This document shows positions 1 to 9,003 of a stretch of DNA of 57,732 nt, in pieces. Position numbers and translations under genes: made by a program. The notes beneath the pieces are model-generated. The model was not told where the DNA came from. It worked only from the letters and a program-made list of their open reading frames with translations, and did not search any database. This DNA is from Acidimicrobiaceae bacterium (lineage in GTDB: Bacteria; Actinomycetota; Acidimicrobiia; Acidimicrobiales; Aldehydirespiratoraceae), in NCBI GenBank assembly GCA_016845585.1, contig JAERSO010000122.1, positions 1-57,732 on the forward strand. Reading direction: 5' to 3'. How positions within the stretch are numbered: the first letter of the stretch is position 1; the number at the start of each line of letters is the position of its first letter.

Positions 1-870
1 GGTGTAGCCGGCGAAGAAGTCATCGCCGAGGCGCAGCCCGACCGCTACCGCGTGCTGGAACGGCGCCCCGTTGACGAAGGTGAGGAACTGTTTGGCCGTG
101 CGCACGGCGGTCACGAGCGGCTCGGGTCCACACGCCCATCCGATCTTCCACCCGGTGAACGAGAAGATCTTTCCCGCCGACGAGATCGTGAGCGTCCGCT
201 CGGCCATGCCCGGCAGCGTCGCGAGCGGGATGTGTTCACCGTCGAAGACGAGGTGCTCGTAGACCTCGTCGACCACGGCCACGACATCGTGCTCGATGCA
301 GAGATCAGCCAGGAACTGGAGTTCGTCTCGCGTGAAGACCTTGCCAGTCGGGTTGTGGGGAGTGTTGAGGAGGAGAACCTTCGTGGCCGGGGTGAACGCA
401 GCACGCAACTCATCGGGGTCGAACGAGAAGTCGGGTGCTCGCAGCGTCACCACCCGTCGGCGGGCCCCGCTCATCGCGATGCCGGCGGCGTAGGAGTCGT
501 AGTACGGCTCGAACGTGACGACCTCGTCTCCCGGCCCCGTGAGCGCGAGCATCGAGGCGGCCAGAGCCTCCGTGGCGCCGGCCGTGATCAGGACCTCACC
601 ATCCGGGCAGAACTCCTGACCGCGAAAACGGGCCCGATGCTCGCTGACGGCCTGCCGAAGGGACGGAATGCCGGGGACGGGCGGGTACTGGTTGTGGCCG
701 TCGCGGATCGCTTGGATCGCCGCTTCGCTGACCTCGGTCGGGCCGTCCGTGTCGGGGAAGCCCTGACCGAGGTTCACGGCCCCCGTCTTCACGGCCAGCG
801 CGGACATCTCGGCGAAGATCGTCGTGCCGAAACCCTGCAGGCGCTCGGTGAGGAAAGGCTGTTGCGTCAC
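1..870 (-). CDS. Class I/II PLP-dependent aminotransferase (partial, C-terminus outside window)
   Basis: The reading frame is open from a GTG at 870 to the left edge, giving 290 N-terminal residues of an enzyme family usually about 380-400 long. Visible family features are the N-terminal NLGQGFPDTDGP segment, the NTPHNPTGKVF segment, the VVDEVYEHLVF segment that carries the PLP-ring aspartate and tyrosine, and SSAGKIFSFTGWKIGW, where Lys234 should form the Schiff base with PLP. The family contains methionine, kynurenine and N-succinyl-diaminopimelate aminotransferases; substrate cannot be decided from this fragment. The GTG lies 7 nt after a TAGGAT hexamer, so the transcript is probably leaderless. 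It is divergent from the secreted-protein gene at 1032. Confidence 0.9.
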   Translation of the reverse strand, partial: MTQQPFLTERLQGFGTTIFAEMSALAVKTGAVNLGQGFPDTDGPTEVSEAAIQAIRDGHNQYPPVPGIPSLRQAVSEHRARFRGQEFCPDGEVLITAGATEALAASMLALTGPGDEVVTFEPYYDSYAAGIAMSGARRRVVTLRAPDFSFDPDELRAAFTPATKVLLLNTPHNPTGKVFTRDELQFLADLCIEHDVVAVVDEVYEHLVFDGEHIPLATLPGMAERTLTISSAGKIFSFTGWKIGWACGPEPLVTAVRTAKQFLTFVNGAPFQHAVAVGLRLGDDFFAGYT

Positions 871-877
871 GGCGGCG

Positions 878-883
878 ATCCTA
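878..883 (-). promoter_or_regulatory. Leaderless -10 element of the aminotransferase gene
   Basis: Minus-strand TAGGAT is followed by 7 nt and the GTG start at 870. It matches the TAnnnT -10 consensus and the spacing seen at many other genes in this window. No Shine-Dalgarno sequence lies between. Confidence 0.5.
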
Positions 884-1031
884 GGACGACCACCCGCCGG
901 TCGCCCTGCTCACACTTCCCTCACAACTTCCTCACCGAATAGTCGGGCTGGACTTCCGAAGCTCTTACTTGGGGTCGCGAGAGTGCATTCCCAGAGAGGC
1001 ACACCCCCAACCCTCCCAAGGAGACACTCAG

Positions 1032-1649
1032 ATGAAGAACAAGAAGCTCACCGCCAGCCTGATCGCCGCTTCCACCCTCGGTGGTGCAGCTGCGGGCGCC
1101 ACGCTCCTCGCCCCCGGCATCGCCGGAGCGCAGGACGATGTCGACCCGGTCGAGGAGACCGAGACGGTTCGCCCCGAGTTCGGTGAGCGCATCACCGAAG
1201 CACTCCAGCCCCTCGTCGACGACGGCACCTTGACCGACTCGCAGGTCGACGCCGTGGTCGGCGCCCTCGAAGAGGCCCGGCCCGAAGACGGTGGCCGCCG
1301 AGGTCACGGTCAGCGTGGCAACCGCGGCGCCGGTGCCGGCGTCGTGGCCGACATCCTCGGCCTCGAGGGCAGCGACATCCGGGATGCGCTGCAGGACGGC
1401 TCGACCATCGCCGACCTCGCCGCCGAGCAGGGCGTGTCCACCGACGACATCGTCGACGCACTCGTCGAAGCCGCCGAAGAGCGTGTCGCCGGGGCCCTCG
1501 AGTCCGGCCGTATCGATCAGGAGAAAGCCGACGAGATTCTCGCCAACGCCGAACAGCACGCCGAAGACGTCGTCAACGGCGACTTCGAGCCCGGTCAGGG
1601 CCGCGGCTTCCGCGGTGGCCCCCCGGCCGATGCCGACGCCGACGCCTGA
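1032..1649 (+). CDS. Secreted acidic protein of unknown function
   Basis: This 205-residue protein begins with a clear Sec signal peptide: MKNKK, then a hydrophobic Ala/Leu-rich stretch, with likely cleavage after AGAQ near residue 35. The mature part is strongly acidic and mostly helical in composition, with an Arg/Gly-rich patch (GGRRGHGQRGNRG) near residues 87-100 and a short ADADADA tail. ATG 1032 is chosen because AAGGAG lies 8 nt upstream and the signal peptide starts there. Repeated helical segments with Asp/Glu/Ala resemble small-protein linkers, but I do not recognise a family. A strong hairpin follows the gene. Confidence 0.75.
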   Translation: MKNKKLTASLIAASTLGGAAAGATLLAPGIAGAQDDVDPVEETETVRPEFGERITEALQPLVDDGTLTDSQVDAVVGALEEARPEDGGRRGHGQRGNRGAGAGVVADILGLEGSDIRDALQDGSTIADLAAEQGVSTDDIVDALVEAAEERVAGALESGRIDQEKADEILANAEQHAEDVVNGDFEPGQGRGFRGGPPADADADA

Positions 1650-1685
1650 TCCCCTCCCTACCAACAACACATACCCCCCACCCAG

Positions 1686-1714
1686 CGATGCCGGAGCCGA
1701 GTGCTCCGGCATCG
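1686..1714 (+). terminator. Hairpin after the secreted-protein gene
   Basis: A perfect 12-bp stem (CGATGCCGGAGC, 1686-1697) with a 5-nt loop and its complement at 1703-1714. There is no T-tract, so it is a terminator-like stem rather than a classical rho-independent terminator. Confidence 0.6.
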
Positions 1715-1756
1715 TCGCGTATGGGAGAATGGTCGGACCCGAGATGAAGGCGTGAC

Positions 1757-1957
1757 GTGGACAACCCGACCGCGGACCAGCTACGAACCCGACTCGTCGA
1801 GATCGCGGACGAGATCCGTGAGCTCCCCGAGGCCGTAGAAGCGGCCAGGGAATGGGCCGAGCGGGCAGGCCGCAAGGGCACCCACGACCCCCACCCCGAC
1901 GTACTCAAGGCCCGGGTTCGAGCGCACATCGCCGGCAGCGGCTCTGGCATTGGCTGA
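1757..1957 (+). CDS. Small hypothetical protein
   Basis: A 66-residue ORF starting at GTG 1757, with a GAAGG sequence 6 nt upstream as a possible ribosome site. The protein is charged and helix-forming (DQLRTRLVEIADEIREL), followed by EAVEAAREWAERAG and a polar tail. No domain is recognised. Codon usage has the GC-rich third positions expected of a real gene, but the ORF is short and support is moderate. It sits between a hairpin and the DUF222-HNH gene on the same strand. Confidence 0.5.
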   Translation: MDNPTADQLRTRLVEIADEIRELPEAVEAAREWAERAGRKGTHDPHPDVLKARVRAHIAGSGSGIG

Positions 1958-2038
1958 GGGTTCTGTTGGGCGGCGGAACTCTCGATGGGCTCCGTCAAGG
2001 CAAGGAGACTTGCGGTAGCCGACTGACATGACCTGCGA

Positions 2039-3466
2039 GTGAACGCCGAGGACGCTCTCATCGGGATCGAGGAGCGTTCCGTCGGGAACTTCAACTCGAG
2101 TGTCTTGACAGGTTTCGAGGTTGCCGTGGCAAATGACCGCTCCACGACAGGGCTGATTCGACTGTCACACCCCTTCCCCATGATCGAACATATGTTCCGT
2201 TCGAGAGTTGCGAAGGATGCGGTTGAGGCCATGCGCGCCGCCGCGCGCGATCTTGTCTCGGCGCGGATCGAGCCCACCGACGCGGATTCGGTCATCGACT
2301 CGATCCGGCAGCTGGCCGAAGTAGAGCGCTTGGTGGAAGCCGCACAGGTGGCGCTGCTGTCAACGATCGATCGCAACGGGCTGCACCAGCTCGACGGCCA
2401 TGTGTCGGCGAAGAAGATGATGCGCCACGTGGCGAAGCTGTTGCCGGGTGCGGCCGCCGGCCGCGAGAAGTCGATGAAAGCGATGCGTGACCTTCTCGAG
2501 GTGGCCGAACGATTCCGCTCGGGGCAGCTGGGTGTCGATCAGATGCGACGGATCGGGCGGGCGCACGCCAATCCCCGAGTTCGTGATGCAATGCCCGACT
2601 TCCAGGACCTGTTTCTCAAACACGCCCGGCGGCTCTCCTACGCAGACTTCGACCGGGCCATGCAGCGCTTCGAGCAGTCGGCCGACGAGGACGGGCCCCA
2701 GCCTTCGAATGAGGCTGCCCGATACGCCACCATCAAACCGGCGGGCCTCGATGGAGACTGGGAACTTCGCGCCCAGTTCGGACCGCTGTCCGGGCTGTCG
2801 CTGAAGGAGATCTTCGCCCAGTACGAAGGTGCCGAGCTCGATGCCGATTGGGAGAAGGCTCGCGCCGAACACGGCGACGATGCGTCCGGCGCCGATCTCC
2901 CTCGCACCCACCAGCAGCGGTCGGCTGATGCGCTCTGGCAGATCTTCCAGGACGCTGCCACCAACGAGAACTCGCGCGTTCCCGTCGGGTTCGTGCACAA
3001 CATCGTGTGGAAGGCCGAAACACTCGAGCACCTGACGCACATCATGTTCGGCGACGACGCTGCGCCGCTCGAGCTCGACGACTACCTCTGCCGGTCGATC
3101 GACGGGTACAACATCAACCCTCGTGATGCGGCAGCGCGTGTATTCATCGACCAACTCCGGCGGGTGGTGATCGATGCGGCCGGGGTCGTGGCCGACCAGG
3201 GACGGGCCCGAACCTTCACCGGCTCGGCTCGGCTGGCTGTTCAGCTCGGTGAGACCCACTGCGTGTGGCCCGGCTGCGATCGTCCCACCAGCGAGTGTGA
3301 GATCGACCACAACGTGGCCCACAGCAGAGGGGGCAGAACCACCCCCGGCAACGGGGCACCACTCTGCGGACGCCACAATCAGATCAAGGAATCCGGCTAT
3401 CGCCTCTGGCGAGACCCCGGCGGCACCTGGCACGTCGCCAGGCCTGACGGCACGCGGATCGAATGA
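2039..3466 (+). CDS. DUF222 / 13E12-type protein with C-terminal HNH nuclease domain
   Basis: Up to 475 residues. The N-terminal two thirds is the helical DUF222 region typical of actinobacterial 13E12-repeat proteins. The C-terminus carries an HNH endonuclease motif: HCVWPGCDRP, then CEIDHNVAHSRGG, then LCGRHNQIKESG, with paired cysteines for zinc and the catalytic DH. Such proteins are scattered, often multicopy genes in Actinobacteria with uncertain function. Start choice is open: GTG 2039 gives the longest form, GTG 2126 has GAGG 5 nt upstream, and ATG 2179 begins near where homologues usually start. The gene ends 5 bases before the convergent histidine kinase gene. Confidence 0.85.
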   Translation: MNAEDALIGIEERSVGNFNSSVLTGFEVAVANDRSTTGLIRLSHPFPMIEHMFRSRVAKDAVEAMRAAARDLVSARIEPTDADSVIDSIRQLAEVERLVEAAQVALLSTIDRNGLHQLDGHVSAKKMMRHVAKLLPGAAAGREKSMKAMRDLLEVAERFRSGQLGVDQMRRIGRAHANPRVRDAMPDFQDLFLKHARRLSYADFDRAMQRFEQSADEDGPQPSNEAARYATIKPAGLDGDWELRAQFGPLSGLSLKEIFAQYEGAELDADWEKARAEHGDDASGADLPRTHQQRSADALWQIFQDAATNENSRVPVGFVHNIVWKAETLEHLTHIMFGDDAAPLELDDYLCRSIDGYNINPRDAAARVFIDQLRRVVIDAAGVVADQGRARTFTGSARLAVQLGETHCVWPGCDRPTSECEIDHNVAHSRGGRTTPGNGAPLCGRHNQIKESGYRLWRDPGGTWHVARPDGTRIE

Positions 3467-3471
3467 TGGGA

Positions 3472-4809
3472 TCAGCCGTCGATCGTGGGAATCGAGAAAC
3501 CGACCGCCGCGCCACCCGTGGGCGAATCGGCGACCGTCACCGCGCCTCCGTGGGCGTCCACCACCTGGCGAACGATGGCCAGGCCGAGACCCGAGCCGGG
3601 AAGTGTGCGAGTCGCTTCCACTCGATGGAACCGCTCCCACACGAGATCACGCTCGTCCTCGGGGATTCCGGGGCCCGCGTCGTTCACGGTGAGCGAGCCA
3701 CCGTCGATCACGATCTCGATCGGCGAGTCGTCGGACGAGAACTTGGCGGCGTTGTCGATGAGGTTCCGGATCGCTCGGCTGACGGCGTCGGGGCGGGCTT
3801 CGAGCGGCACCGCGCCCGTCGACGTGAGCGTGATCTCGCGGCCGGTACGGCGGCGAGCTCGCTCGATCACCGGTGCGGCCAGCTCCGGGAGGGTGACGAG
3901 GCTGAGCTGCTCGTCGGTGCGCACGTCGGCGGCGAGGTCGACCAGTTCGGCCACCAGGTCGCTGAGTTCGCCGAGTTCAGCGTCGATGTCACCGAGGATG
4001 TCAGCCTGCACGTCAGGGGAGATGTCGGCCCCGCCCTGGAGCAGGTCGACATTCGTGCGGAGGCTGGTGAGCGGGGTACGCAGCTCATGGCTGGCGTCCA
4101 TCACGAGCTGATGTTGTTGTCGCTTCGAGAGCGAGAGCGCGCCGAGCATGGCGTTGAAGCTCGAGGCGAGTCGGCCCACCTCGTCCCCTCCGGCGCCATC
4201 GACGGGGTGGTCGAGATCGCCGGTCTCGGCCACCGCTTCCGCAGCAGCGGTCAGCCGCATGATCGGACTCGCGGTCCGGGCCGCCAGCAGCCATGCCGCG
4301 AGCCCCGCACCCACCACGGCCAGCGAGCCGATCAGAAGGATCCGACTGCGCAGGTCGGCCAGTGATTGATCGATCTCGGCGAGCGAGCGGGCGATCTGCA
4401 AATAGCCACCACCTTCCATGCGCACGGTCACCACCCGAGCCCGGTCACCGTCGATCGAGCCGGTGACGAGGTCCGGACCGTCGTCGGCCGCCATGAGGAC
4501 GTCGGCTGAAGTCGGTGCCTCGAACTCGCCGCCCAGGTTGAGCAAGACGATGCCGTCACCGTTGAGGAGACGGGCGAAGGTCTGCAGAGTGACGCCACGC
4601 TGGAACTCACCCCAATCATCGATCGCCGAGAGTACTCGGTTGCCGCGACCGCCGAGTCCCGGCACCGCGCGGGCGCGACCGAGCAACTCGATGTCGACCT
4701 CCTCCACCAACTCGGTCTCCGCCGACCGGTGCACGCTGATACCCACCGCGGCGACGACGACGGTCACCACCGCCGCCACGAGCAGCGCAATCCGAGTACG
4801 AAGCGTCAT
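3472..4809 (-). CDS. Membrane sensor histidine kinase (MprB-like)
   Basis: A 445-residue two-component sensor. A first membrane helix lies at residues 5-25 and a second near 160-180, flanking an extracytoplasmic sensor region. A HAMP linker follows (TASPIMRLTAAAEAVAETGD). The phosphoacceptor is His241 in DASHELRTPLTSL. The ATPase domain shows the N box (NLIDNAAKFS), the G1 box (DAGPGIPED) and the G2 box (GSGLGLAIVRQVVDAHGG). It lies 22 bp downstream of its response regulator on the same strand and is surely co-transcribed. The stimulus cannot be read from the sequence; the MprB resemblance is architectural. Confidence 0.92.
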   Translation of the reverse strand: MTLRTRIALLVAAVVTVVVAAVGISVHRSAETELVEEVDIELLGRARAVPGLGGRGNRVLSAIDDWGEFQRGVTLQTFARLLNGDGIVLLNLGGEFEAPTSADVLMAADDGPDLVTGSIDGDRARVVTVRMEGGGYLQIARSLAEIDQSLADLRSRILLIGSLAVVGAGLAAWLLAARTASPIMRLTAAAEAVAETGDLDHPVDGAGGDEVGRLASSFNAMLGALSLSKRQQHQLVMDASHELRTPLTSLRTNVDLLQGGADISPDVQADILGDIDAELGELSDLVAELVDLAADVRTDEQLSLVTLPELAAPVIERARRRTGREITLTSTGAVPLEARPDAVSRAIRNLIDNAAKFSSDDSPIEIVIDGGSLTVNDAGPGIPEDERDLVWERFHRVEATRTLPGSGLGLAIVRQVVDAHGGAVTVADSPTGGAAVGFSIPTIDG

Positions 4810-4831
4810 ACGTCAACTCGCGTCACGTGGC

Positions 4832-5515
4832 TCATCGCTCGCCCTCCCGGGCGACGTAACCCATCCCGCGGACGGTGTGGATCAGGCGGGGGTTGTCGTC
4901 GACCTCGAGTTTCTTGCGGAGATAGCCCACATAGACGTCGAGGGTCTTCGACTCGGGCTCGAGTTCGCCATCCCAGACCGCGTCGTAGAGGGCGATGCGA
5001 CTCAGCACCACGCCTCGGTTACGCACCAGGATCTCGAGAAGATCGAATTCAGTGCGGGAGAGGTCGACGAGGCGGCCGTCGAGTTCGGCGCGCCGGCCAT
5101 CGATGTCCATCCGGAGCGTGGCGAGCAACAGGGTCGAGCCATCGTCGTCAGCGGCCGTGCGGAGGCGGGCCCGCACCCGGGCGAGGAGTTCGGGGAGCGC
5201 GAAGGGCTTGACCAGGTAGTCGTCGGCGCCGGCGTCGAGACCAGCGACACGGTCGTCGATCTCGTGGCGCGCGGTGAGCATGAGCACCGGCGTGTCGTCG
5301 CCGCGATCACGGAGGCGGCGACACACGCTGAGGCCGTCGACGTTGGGCATCGAGACGTCGAGAAGCAGCAGGTCAGCGGGAGACTCGGCATGAAGGTCAA
5401 GAGCGGCGGCGCCGTCGTTGGCGGCGCGCACGTCGTAACCCTCGATGGTGAGGGCTCGCTCGAGCGATTCGCGAACGCGACGGTCGTCTTCGGCGATCAG
5501 GATCTGGCCTGTCAC
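4832..5515 (-). CDS. OmpR/PhoB-family response regulator (MprA-like)
   Basis: A 227-residue regulator. The receiver domain begins TGQILIAEDDRRVRESL, carries the phosphoacceptor Asp53 (LLLLDVSMPN) and the conserved lysine in DYLVKPFALPE. The C-terminal winged-helix DNA-binding domain contains LSRTEFDLLEILVRNRG and DVYVGYLRKKLE and ends RLIHTVRGMGYVAREGER. GTG 5515 is chosen because the receiver domain starts immediately there; a longer frame reaches 5581 but adds 22 residues unlike the family. First gene of the two-component operon with the kinase at 3472-4809. Confidence 0.92.
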   Translation of the reverse strand: MTGQILIAEDDRRVRESLERALTIEGYDVRAANDGAAALDLHAESPADLLLLDVSMPNVDGLSVCRRLRDRGDDTPVLMLTARHEIDDRVAGLDAGADDYLVKPFALPELLARVRARLRTAADDDGSTLLLATLRMDIDGRRAELDGRLVDLSRTEFDLLEILVRNRGVVLSRIALYDAVWDGELEPESKTLDVYVGYLRKKLEVDDNPRLIHTVRGMGYVAREGER

Positions 5516-5607
5516 AGCCACCAGCGTGGCATGGAAAGGTGAGAAATCAGTGAGAGGCGCCCGCTGGCCCGACTGAGCCACCGCTGTGGGGAGCGCTACG
5601 GTTTGGT

Positions 5608-6249
5608 ATCGACGGCCTTCCAGTCCCCCTGCTCCGTGGACGAATCCACCAGGTCTCCATCGCCCCTGTCCTGGCCGGCGGTGTGGCGCTGGCTCTGCTC
5701 GCCCGCGATGTGCGCGGCGGCGTGGCGCTCGCCGTCTTCACGTTCTCGATCGTGGCGATGCTCACCGCCAGCACGATCTACCACTGCCACACGAGCTCTG
5801 AACGAGCGAAACTTCTGGCCCGCCAAATCGACCACGGCACCATCTTCGTCGCCATCGCAGGCACCCAGACCGCCTACTGGATCCTCTCCGCACCGAGCAC
5901 GGTCGCGGCGCCGATCGTCACGATCGTCTGGCTGGTCACCCTGCTCGGGTTCCGACACAAGCTCCGCAACCTCACCGACGTCGGTTCCGCGGGGAACTGG
6001 TTGTACGGCGCGCTCGGCTGGTCGGGTGTACTCCTCATCCCGTGGCTACTCGGCGGGAGCCTGGTCGTGCTCACCCTCGTGGTCGCCGGGGGCGGGGCCT
6101 ATTCGGTGGGCGGGCTGATGCTCCATCGCAAGGCCGGCAACTTCTGGCCGCACGTGTTCGGCTACCACGAGACGTGGCATGCACTGGTCATGCTCGGGGT
6201 CGTGCTCCACGGCGCCGGGCTGGTCGCACTGGCCGGCGTCAGTCTCTGA
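5608..6249 (+). CDS. Hemolysin III / YqfA-family membrane protein, start unresolved
   Basis: A multi-pass membrane protein of the Hly-III (PAQR-like) family, recognised by the N-terminal LLRGRIHQ element, TASTIYHCHTS, IDHGTIFVAIAGTQTAYW and the C-terminal FGYHETWHALVMLG. The conserved Asp and His residues form the metal site typical of PAQR proteins. The first conventional start in frame is GTG 5683, which would remove the conserved RGxxH motif and most of the first helix. Family-like coding is visible upstream to about 5608 (ATC), with CTG at 5584 and 5629 as the only near-cognate starts. Either a non-AUG start is used or the 5' end has a one-base error. Confidence 0.75.
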   Translation: MDGLPVPLLRGRIHQVSIAPVLAGGVALALLARDVRGGVALAVFTFSIVAMLTASTIYHCHTSSERAKLLARQIDHGTIFVAIAGTQTAYWILSAPSTVAAPIVTIVWLVTLLGFRHKLRNLTDVGSAGNWLYGALGWSGVLLIPWLLGGSLVVLTLVVAGGGAYSVGGLMLHRKAGNFWPHVFGYHETWHALVMLGVVLHGAGLVALAGVSL

Positions 6250-6261
6250 TCGACCCACCGG

Positions 6262-6267
6262 TAGGGT
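6262..6267 (+). promoter_or_regulatory. Leaderless -10 element of surE
   Basis: TAGGGT followed by exactly 6 nt and GTG 6274. No Shine-Dalgarno sequence can fit in this spacing. Confidence 0.55.
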
Positions 6268-6273
6268 CAACGG

Positions 6274-7098
6274 GTGCGCATTCTCGTGACCAACGACGAC
6301 GGGATCGACTCGATCGGCCTGCACGTCCTCGCCCGCTCCATGAGGCCGTTCGGCGATGTGGTGATCGCGGCGCCTGACAGCGAGTACTCCGGATTCGGCG
6401 CTGCCCTCGGGCCGTTGCACCAGATGAAGCCCGACGTGAAACGCGAGCACGTGGAGGGTATCGATGAAGCCTGGTCGATCAGTGCGCCGCCGGGGCTGTG
6501 TGCCATGTTCGGCCGCCTCGGCGTGTTCGGCGACATCGACCTGGTCGTGTCGGGTATCAACCCGGGCGCCAACGTCGGTCGCAGCGTCTACCACTCAGGC
6601 ACCATCGGGGCCTGCCTCACCGCCCGCAACGGCGGAATCAGCGGCGTGGCCGTCAGCCAGTCGGTCGACTACTTCGGCGTCGAGGGCCAGGGCTGGGAGA
6701 ACGTGCTCGAGAACCAGCAGTGGCAGGGCGCGGCCGACGTCGCCGCCATGATGGTCGGCGCGATGGCCGCTGACATGCCCACCGAGCCCGTCGTTCTCAA
6801 CATCAATGTCCCCAACATGCAGGCCGAGGACATGAAGGGATGGCGGCGGACACGAGTCGGTTCCGAACCGCCGCGCGGCATGGCCAAGGCGGAGATGACA
6901 CCTGCACCGGGTCACACCGACACGTTCCATGTGGAGATGACGTGGGGCGATGCGATCCAGATCCCCATCGACGCCGACGGTGGCGCGGTGATGGCCGGCT
7001 ACGCATCGGTCACATGGCTCGGCAAGCTCGAAGGCAGCGAGCCCACCCACTCATGCGTGCCCGCAGCCGAAGCCGTGCTCGACGACTTCTACGCCTAG
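6274..7098 (+). CDS. surE: 5'/3'-nucleotidase SurE
   Basis: A 274-residue SurE-family survival protein, a metal-dependent phosphatase of nucleoside 5'- and 3'-monophosphates. The N-terminus MRILVTNDDGIDS contains the metal-binding DD pair, SEYSGFGAAL carries the conserved serine, and GINPGANVGRSVYHSGT carries the conserved Asn and the Gly-rich active-site loop. Length is close to the family norm. The start is GTG 6274, placed 6 nt after a -10 hexamer. The ABC-F gene follows 6 nt after its stop, so the two probably share a transcript. Confidence 0.93.
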   Translation: MRILVTNDDGIDSIGLHVLARSMRPFGDVVIAAPDSEYSGFGAALGPLHQMKPDVKREHVEGIDEAWSISAPPGLCAMFGRLGVFGDIDLVVSGINPGANVGRSVYHSGTIGACLTARNGGISGVAVSQSVDYFGVEGQGWENVLENQQWQGAADVAAMMVGAMAADMPTEPVVLNINVPNMQAEDMKGWRRTRVGSEPPRGMAKAEMTPAPGHTDTFHVEMTWGDAIQIPIDADGGAVMAGYASVTWLGKLEGSEPTHSCVPAAEAVLDDFYA

Positions 7099-7104
7099 AA
7101 GCGC

Positions 7105-9003
7105 ATGCTCACCGCCTCCGGCCTCGGTCGGTCCTATGGGCCGCGGACGTTGTTCTCCGACGTCACCCTGCAGTTGTCTGCCGGGCGCCGAATCGCGCTC
7201 GTGGGCGGCAACGGCACCGGCAAGACATCGCTGATCGAGATCCTGGTCGGCGACGCCGACCCTGACGAGGGCACGATCACCAGGCCGAAGGACATGACCC
7301 TCGGCTACCTGCCCCAGGATCTCGTCGACACCGCAACCGGGTCGGTGATCGAGGAGGTCATCGCCGGCGCTGGTCCGCTCGCCGACTTGGCCCATCGCCT
7401 CCACGAACTGGAGCACGCGCTGACTCAACCCTCCGACGACTACGACAACGTCCTGGCCGACTACGGCGAGGTGCAGGGCCGATTCGAATCGATGGGCGGC
7501 TACGCCCTGGAAGCCGACGCTCGCAAGGTGCTCTCCGGCCTGGGGTTCAAGGATTCCGATGCCGACCGGCCGGTCCGCGAGCTGTCCGGTGGATGGCGCA
7601 TGCGTGTGGCCTTGGCCCGGCTGCTGCTCGCCAGTCCCGATGTGCTCATCCTCGACGAGCCGACCAACCACCTCGACGTCGACTCCGTGGCCTGGCTCGA
7701 ACAGCAGCTCGCAGCATGGCCGGGTGCCCTCCTGTTCGTCAGCCACGACCGCGACTTCATCGACGCGGTGGCCGATCGAGTGGTCGAGCTGGCCGAAGGC
7801 ACCGCGCTCGAATACGTGGGCGGGTTCGCCGAGTTCGTGGTGGCCCGCGAGGAGCGCCTCCAGCGCATCGAAGCGGCAGCGGCACGGCAGGCGAAGGAAG
7901 TCGCTCGAGTCGAGCAGTTCGTCGATCGCTTCCGGTACAAGGCCACCAAGGCCCGCCAGGTGCAGAGCCGGATCAAGACGCTCGAGAAGCTCGAGATGAT
8001 CAAGGTGCCCGATCGCAAGGAGCTGGTGGCGAAGTTCCAATTCCCGGAACCACCCCGCTCGTCACGCGTCGTCGCCGAGTTCGATCACGCCACGATCGGC
8101 TACGGCGACATCCCCGTGGTGTCCGACGTGACGTTGGCCGTCGAGCGGGGGCAGACGGTCGCCCTCGTCGGCCCGAACGGCGCGGGCAAGACCACGTTGT
8201 TGCGACTGATCCTCGGCGAACTCACGGCATCGTCGGGCAACGCCCAACTCGGCAACAATGTGAAGGTGGCGATGTTCCACCAGCACCAGGCCGACGAGCT
8301 CGACCTCGACAAGACCGCCATCGCCGCGTTCTCCGGCGGCATCGACGCCGGCAAGCGCAACCTGCGCACCATCCTCGGCTCCTTCGGGTTTCCTGGCGAC
8401 GCCGCCGATCGCATGGTGCGAGACCTCTCCGGCGGAGAGCGCACCCGCCTCGCGCTCGCCCGCACCATGATCGAACCCGTCAACCTGCTGGTGCTCGACG
8501 AACCGACCAATCACCTCGACCTTCCCTCCTGCGACGTGCTGGAGGATGCGCTCTCGGCCTACCCCGGCACCGTATTGCTCGTCACCCACGACCGGCACCT
8601 GATCCGTAGCGTCAGTGACGCCGTGATCGACGTTCGCGACGGCCACGCCACCTGGTATGACGGTGTGCCCGAGGATGTACTGACCCCGCCCGACCCGTCC
8701 AAGGTGGCGAAGGCATCCAGTGGCCTGGCCAAGACCGCCGATCCTCGCACCGAGAAGCGCCGCGAGGGAGCCAAGGCACGACAGGGCTTCAACGATCTGC
8801 GCAAGAAGGTCCAGAAGCTGGAGCGCGAGCTCGAGAAGGCCGAGGGCGCAGTCGCCTCTCTCCAAGCGCAGCTGGCCGACCCCGACATCTACGACCGGCC
8901 CGAAGAAGTCCATCGTCTCGCCACCGAGCACGAGGCCGCGAAGGAGAAGGCGGCCAGACTCATGGACGAGTGGACGTCTGCCGCAGAACGAATCGAGGAC
9001 TAG
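7105..9003 (+). CDS. ABC-F family ATPase (Uup/Ettb-like)
   Basis: 632 residues with two fused ABC domains and no membrane segments, the hallmark of ABC-F proteins that act on the ribosome or on DNA branch structures. First domain: Walker [10 protein letters not shown] (Lys40), signature [12 protein letters not shown], Walker [12 protein letters not shown]. Second domain: [32 protein letters not shown]. The linker between them is the Arg/Lys-rich ABC-F arm region ([14 protein letters not shown]). The last about 90 residues form a charged coiled coil like the DNA-binding tail of Uup. The stop codon abuts the next gene's ATG at 9004. Confidence 0.92.
   Translation: MLTASGLGRSYGPRTLFSDVTLQLSAGRRIALVGGNGTGKTSLIEILVGDADPDEGTITRPKDMTLGYLPQDLVDTATGSVIEEVIAGAGPLADLAHRLHELEHALTQPSDDYDNVLADYGEVQGRFESMGGYALEADARKVLSGLGFKDSDADRPVRELSGGWRMRVALARLLLASPDVLILDEPTNHLDVDSVAWLEQQLAAWPGALLFVSHDRDFIDAVADRVVELAEGTALEYVGGFAEFVVAREERLQRIEAAAARQAKEVARVEQFVDRFRYKATKARQVQSRIKTLEKLEMIKVPDRKELVAKFQFPEPPRSSRVVAEFDHATIGYGDIPVVSDVTLAVERGQTVALVGPNGAGKTTLLRLILGELTASSGNAQLGNNVKVAMFHQHQADELDLDKTAIAAFSGGIDAGKRNLRTILGSFGFPGDAADRMVRDLSGGERTRLALARTMIEPVNLLVLDEPTNHLDLPSCDVLEDALSAYPGTVLLVTHDRHLIRSVSDAVIDVRDGHATWYDGVPEDVLTPPDPSKVAKASSGLAKTADPRTEKRREGAKARQGFNDLRKKVQKLERELEKAEGAVASLQAQLADPDIYDRPEEVHRLATEHEAAKEKAARLMDEWTSAAERIED

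Noticed and set aside
52..942. Long plus-strand frame at the left end
   Set aside because: Antisense shadow of the aminotransferase, which has clear motifs on the minus strand.
2028..2042. ATG ACC TGC GAG TGA overlapping GTG 2039 as a second leader peptide
   Set aside because: The spacing to a -10 hexamer is poor (TAGCCG) and the start of the downstream gene is itself uncertain, so support is too weak.
2039..3466. DUF222-HNH gene as part of a mobile element or intein
   Set aside because: No inverted repeats, target duplications, integrase or transposase nearby; this family is common as single genes in Actinobacteria.
2360..3640. 426-codon minus frame opposite the DUF222-HNH gene
   Set aside because: No motifs, overlaps two real genes, and the HNH motif is on the plus strand.
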